Of a DNA stretch of 64,000 nt, positions 62,676 through 64,000 are shown piece after piece. The DNA comes from JAPPHA01 sp965242975 (GTDB taxonomy: Bacteria > Pseudomonadota > Alphaproteobacteria > Rhodobacterales > Rhodobacteraceae). Positions within the stretch are counted from its first letter, which is position 1, and every line of letters begins with the position of its first letter. The notes under the pieces were generated by a model that made no database searches, had not been told where the DNA came from, and saw only the letters and a list, made by a program, of their open reading frames with translations. The translations under genes were made by a program, and so were the position numbers. Location of the stretch: NCBI GenBank assembly GCA_965242975.1, contig CBDETS010000007.1, forward strand, positions 310,001 through 374,000, written 5' to 3'.

Positions 62676-63341
62676 TTAACTCAATACACAGGTTCCGGCG
62701 CCGGGTCGCTGAAGTTCGACGGCCAGTCGCGAGGTTGCGGTTTCGGAATCCGGGAACGCACTGATTATGGTTGGCCGTTCGGCGAGCCCGAGAGCATCGA
62801 GCAACTCTGTCAGTTTGTCGGCATGGGGAGTCGTGATCGAGATTCCGCATATCCGAAGACCGAGGTCGATCATTCCCCCGGCCGCGTTCATGCCTTTTGG
62901 CCATTCCATGATCACGGGTGCTATGCCCCCGATACCGGGAAAGCCGTCATCCCTGACGGCGATCCGCCAGTTCAAGTTGCCGCGCGACATAGACATTGGG
63001 CGCCCGACGTCAACACCAACGGATCGTGCTTTCGCACATGCCGATTCAAGCCTGTGGGTCGAGACGACCCAGGCGAGAGGGAACGGCGACACCTCCAGCC
63101 TCTCCACGACGGACTTGTCGTCAAGTCCGAACCATCTTGGTCTGTTCGGTGCCGTCGTCGCGGGATCCGGCGCGATCACTTCGAGGTACGTGTCCGGCCC
63201 GGTCGCTGTCACGAGGTTGTGTGTCGCCATGTGCAGATGGCGGCCACCGGCGGGAATTTCGACGCCGCACCTCCGCTTCATCCATTTGTTGCCCGAATCC
63301 AGGGATTTGGCGCCGACTACGATATGGTCGAACCGGATCAC
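62676..63341 (-). CDS. VOC-family (glyoxalase-like) protein between odhB and lpd
   Basis: 221 residues. The N-terminal FDHIVVGAKSLDSGNKWMKRR and the later AGGRHLHMATHNLVTATGPDTYLEVIAPDP give the beta-alpha-beta-beta-beta VOC pattern of the Glyoxalase_3 type, with His-9-like and Glu residues that could bind a metal. A second half-module follows (ISITTPHADKLTELLDALGL). Function unknown; 16 bases after odhB, so cotranscribed with the 2-oxoglutarate dehydrogenase genes. Confidence 0.85.
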   Translation of the reverse strand: MIRFDHIVVGAKSLDSGNKWMKRRCGVEIPAGGRHLHMATHNLVTATGPDTYLEVIAPDPATTAPNRPRWFGLDDKSVVERLEVSPFPLAWVVSTHRLESACAKARSVGVDVGRPMSMSRGNLNWRIAVRDDGFPGIGGIAPVIMEWPKGMNAAGGMIDLGLRICGISITTPHADKLTELLDALGLAERPTIISAFPDSETATSRLAVELQRPGAGTCVLS

Positions 63342-63357
63342 CTTCCGCCAGGCGTTT

Positions 63358-64000
63358 TCAGAGGTCCATCAGAAGCCGGCGCGGGTCCTCGAGGATTTCC
63401 TTGACCCGCACCAGGAATGTCACGGCACCTTTTCCGTCAACGATCCTGTGATCGTAGGAAAGGGCCAGGTACATCATCGGGCGCGCCGTGATTTCTCCCT
63501 TGTACACGACCGGGCGCTCCTGAATCTTGTGCATGCCGAGAATTCCCGACTGGGGCGGGTTGAGGATCGGTGACGACATCAGCGATCCATAGACGCCGCC
63601 GTTCGAGATCGTGAACGTGCCTCCCTGAAGATCCGCGATGGCCAAGTGTCCGTTTCGCGCACGCTCACCCAACTCTGCGAGCCGCGATTCGATTCCGGCA
63701 AAGTCGAGAGTGTCCGCGTTGCGGATGACGGGAACGACCAGGCCCGCGGGTGTTCCGACCGCAATCCCCATGTTGACGTAGTTCCTGAAAACCAGGTCTT
63801 CGCCGTCGATCTCGGCGTTGATTTCGGGGACTTCCTTCAATGCTATGCAGCAGGCCTTGGTAAAGAACGACATGAACCCGAGTTTCACGCCATGTTTTTT
63901 CTGGAACAGGTCCTTGAATTCGGCGCGCATTTCCATGACGGACGTCATGTCAAGTTCGTTCCAGGTCGTGAGAATCGCAGCGGTGTTCTGGGCGTCCTTG
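63358..64000 (-). CDS. odhB: 2-oxoglutarate dehydrogenase E2 (dihydrolipoyl succinyltransferase), 3' part
   Basis: Runs off the right edge; about 214 residues of the C-terminal catalytic domain are present. Hallmarks are AAILTTWNELDMTSVMEMR, GVKLGFMSFFTKACCIALKE, TFTISNGGVYGSLMSSPILN, SGILGMHKIQERPVV and the active-site SYDHRIVDGKGAVTFLVR. The TISNGGVYGSLMSSPI variant points to the succinyl (OdhB/SucB) rather than acetyl type. It transfers succinyl groups to CoA in the TCA cycle. Lipoyl and E3-binding domains lie outside the window. Confidence 0.96.
   Translation of the reverse strand, partial: KDAQNTAAILTTWNELDMTSVMEMRAEFKDLFQKKHGVKLGFMSFFTKACCIALKEVPEINAEIDGEDLVFRNYVNMGIAVGTPAGLVVPVIRNADTLDFAGIESRLAELGERARNGHLAIADLQGGTFTISNGGVYGSLMSSPILNPPQSGILGMHKIQERPVVYKGEITARPMMYLALSYDHRIVDGKGAVTFLVRVKEILEDPRRLLMDL

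Overview
The window looks like chromosomal DNA of a GC-rich alphaproteobacterium. The lineage evidence is a FYDLN-acid (TIGR02300-type) protein beside a tRNA-Ala, a DUF6476-type membrane protein divergent from an RluA-family pseudouridine synthase with rpoH downstream, a dnaG-rpoD pair without rpsU, a single-chain GcvP, and an odhB-(VOC)-lpd arrangement. The genus cannot be named from the sequence alone. The content (TRAP, TAXI-TRAP, Liv-type and sugar ABC importers, carnitine, inositol-type and glycine catabolism) suits a heterotroph living on small organic solutes, possibly marine or host-associated; that lifestyle is inference.

Layout. 1-4177: an unassigned gene tail, a roughly 0.9 kb empty stretch, then a dctPQM TRAP transporter on the minus strand. 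4626-11710: an information-processing block of rpoD and dnaG (minus), a DUF6476-like membrane protein (minus), an RluA-family synthase (plus) and rpoH (plus, behind a near-perfect heat-shock promoter). 11878-14314: an M3 oligoendopeptidase and a GNAT acetyltransferase. 14440-20484: a mobile island made of an ISKra4-family element with a frameshifted transposase, followed by a group II intron whose reverse transcriptase is cut by a 2.36 kb IS4/Tn5-like element. That element has 30-bp inverted ends and an 8-bp target duplication, and its transposase carries an N-terminal DruA-like (DUF4338) region.

20567-35123: a Tas-like aldo/keto reductase, a carnitine-degradation pair (BKACE enzyme and a fused L-carnitine dehydrogenase/thioesterase), an SDR, a TAXI-TRAP importer translationally coupled to a SulP-STAS-cyclic-nucleotide-binding-like protein, a decayed ISNCY-like remnant, an EamA permease, glutaryl-CoA dehydrogenase and another SDR. 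35614-36177 holds an unassigned open frame. 36321-40915: the glycine cleavage operon gcvT-gcvH-gcvP (minus) behind a tandem glycine riboswitch. 41394-46025: a complete Liv-type ABC importer; then a BASS-type permease.

47353-59207: a sugar/inositol-type catabolic region. It contains SDR-iolE (minus), a tightly overlapping operon of HpaI-type aldolase, 2-hydroxyacid dehydrogenase, Gfo/Idh/MocA oxidoreductase and FAD oxidoreductase (plus, behind a perfect TGTGA-N6-TCACA site), iolB and a small membrane protein (minus), a Frc/inositol-type ABC importer and an IolI-like isomerase (minus). Two tRNA-Ala genes (GGC and CGC) lie here. 59852-64000: the FYDLN-acid protein, a YgjP-like metallopeptidase, lpd, a VOC protein and the 3' part of odhB.

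How they fit together: carnitine can be taken to glycine betaine by the 21.7-24.2 kb pair. If the cell also demethylates betaine (those genes are not in this window), the glycine formed would feed the riboswitch-controlled cleavage system, which shares the dihydrolipoyl dehydrogenase step with 2-oxoglutarate dehydrogenase. Three importer operons carry a strong hairpin directly after the binding-protein gene, a layout expected to give more binding protein than permease. No dedicated transcription factor is recognisable in the 64 kb; visible control elements are two sigma factors, a heat-shock promoter, a riboswitch and a CRP-like site.
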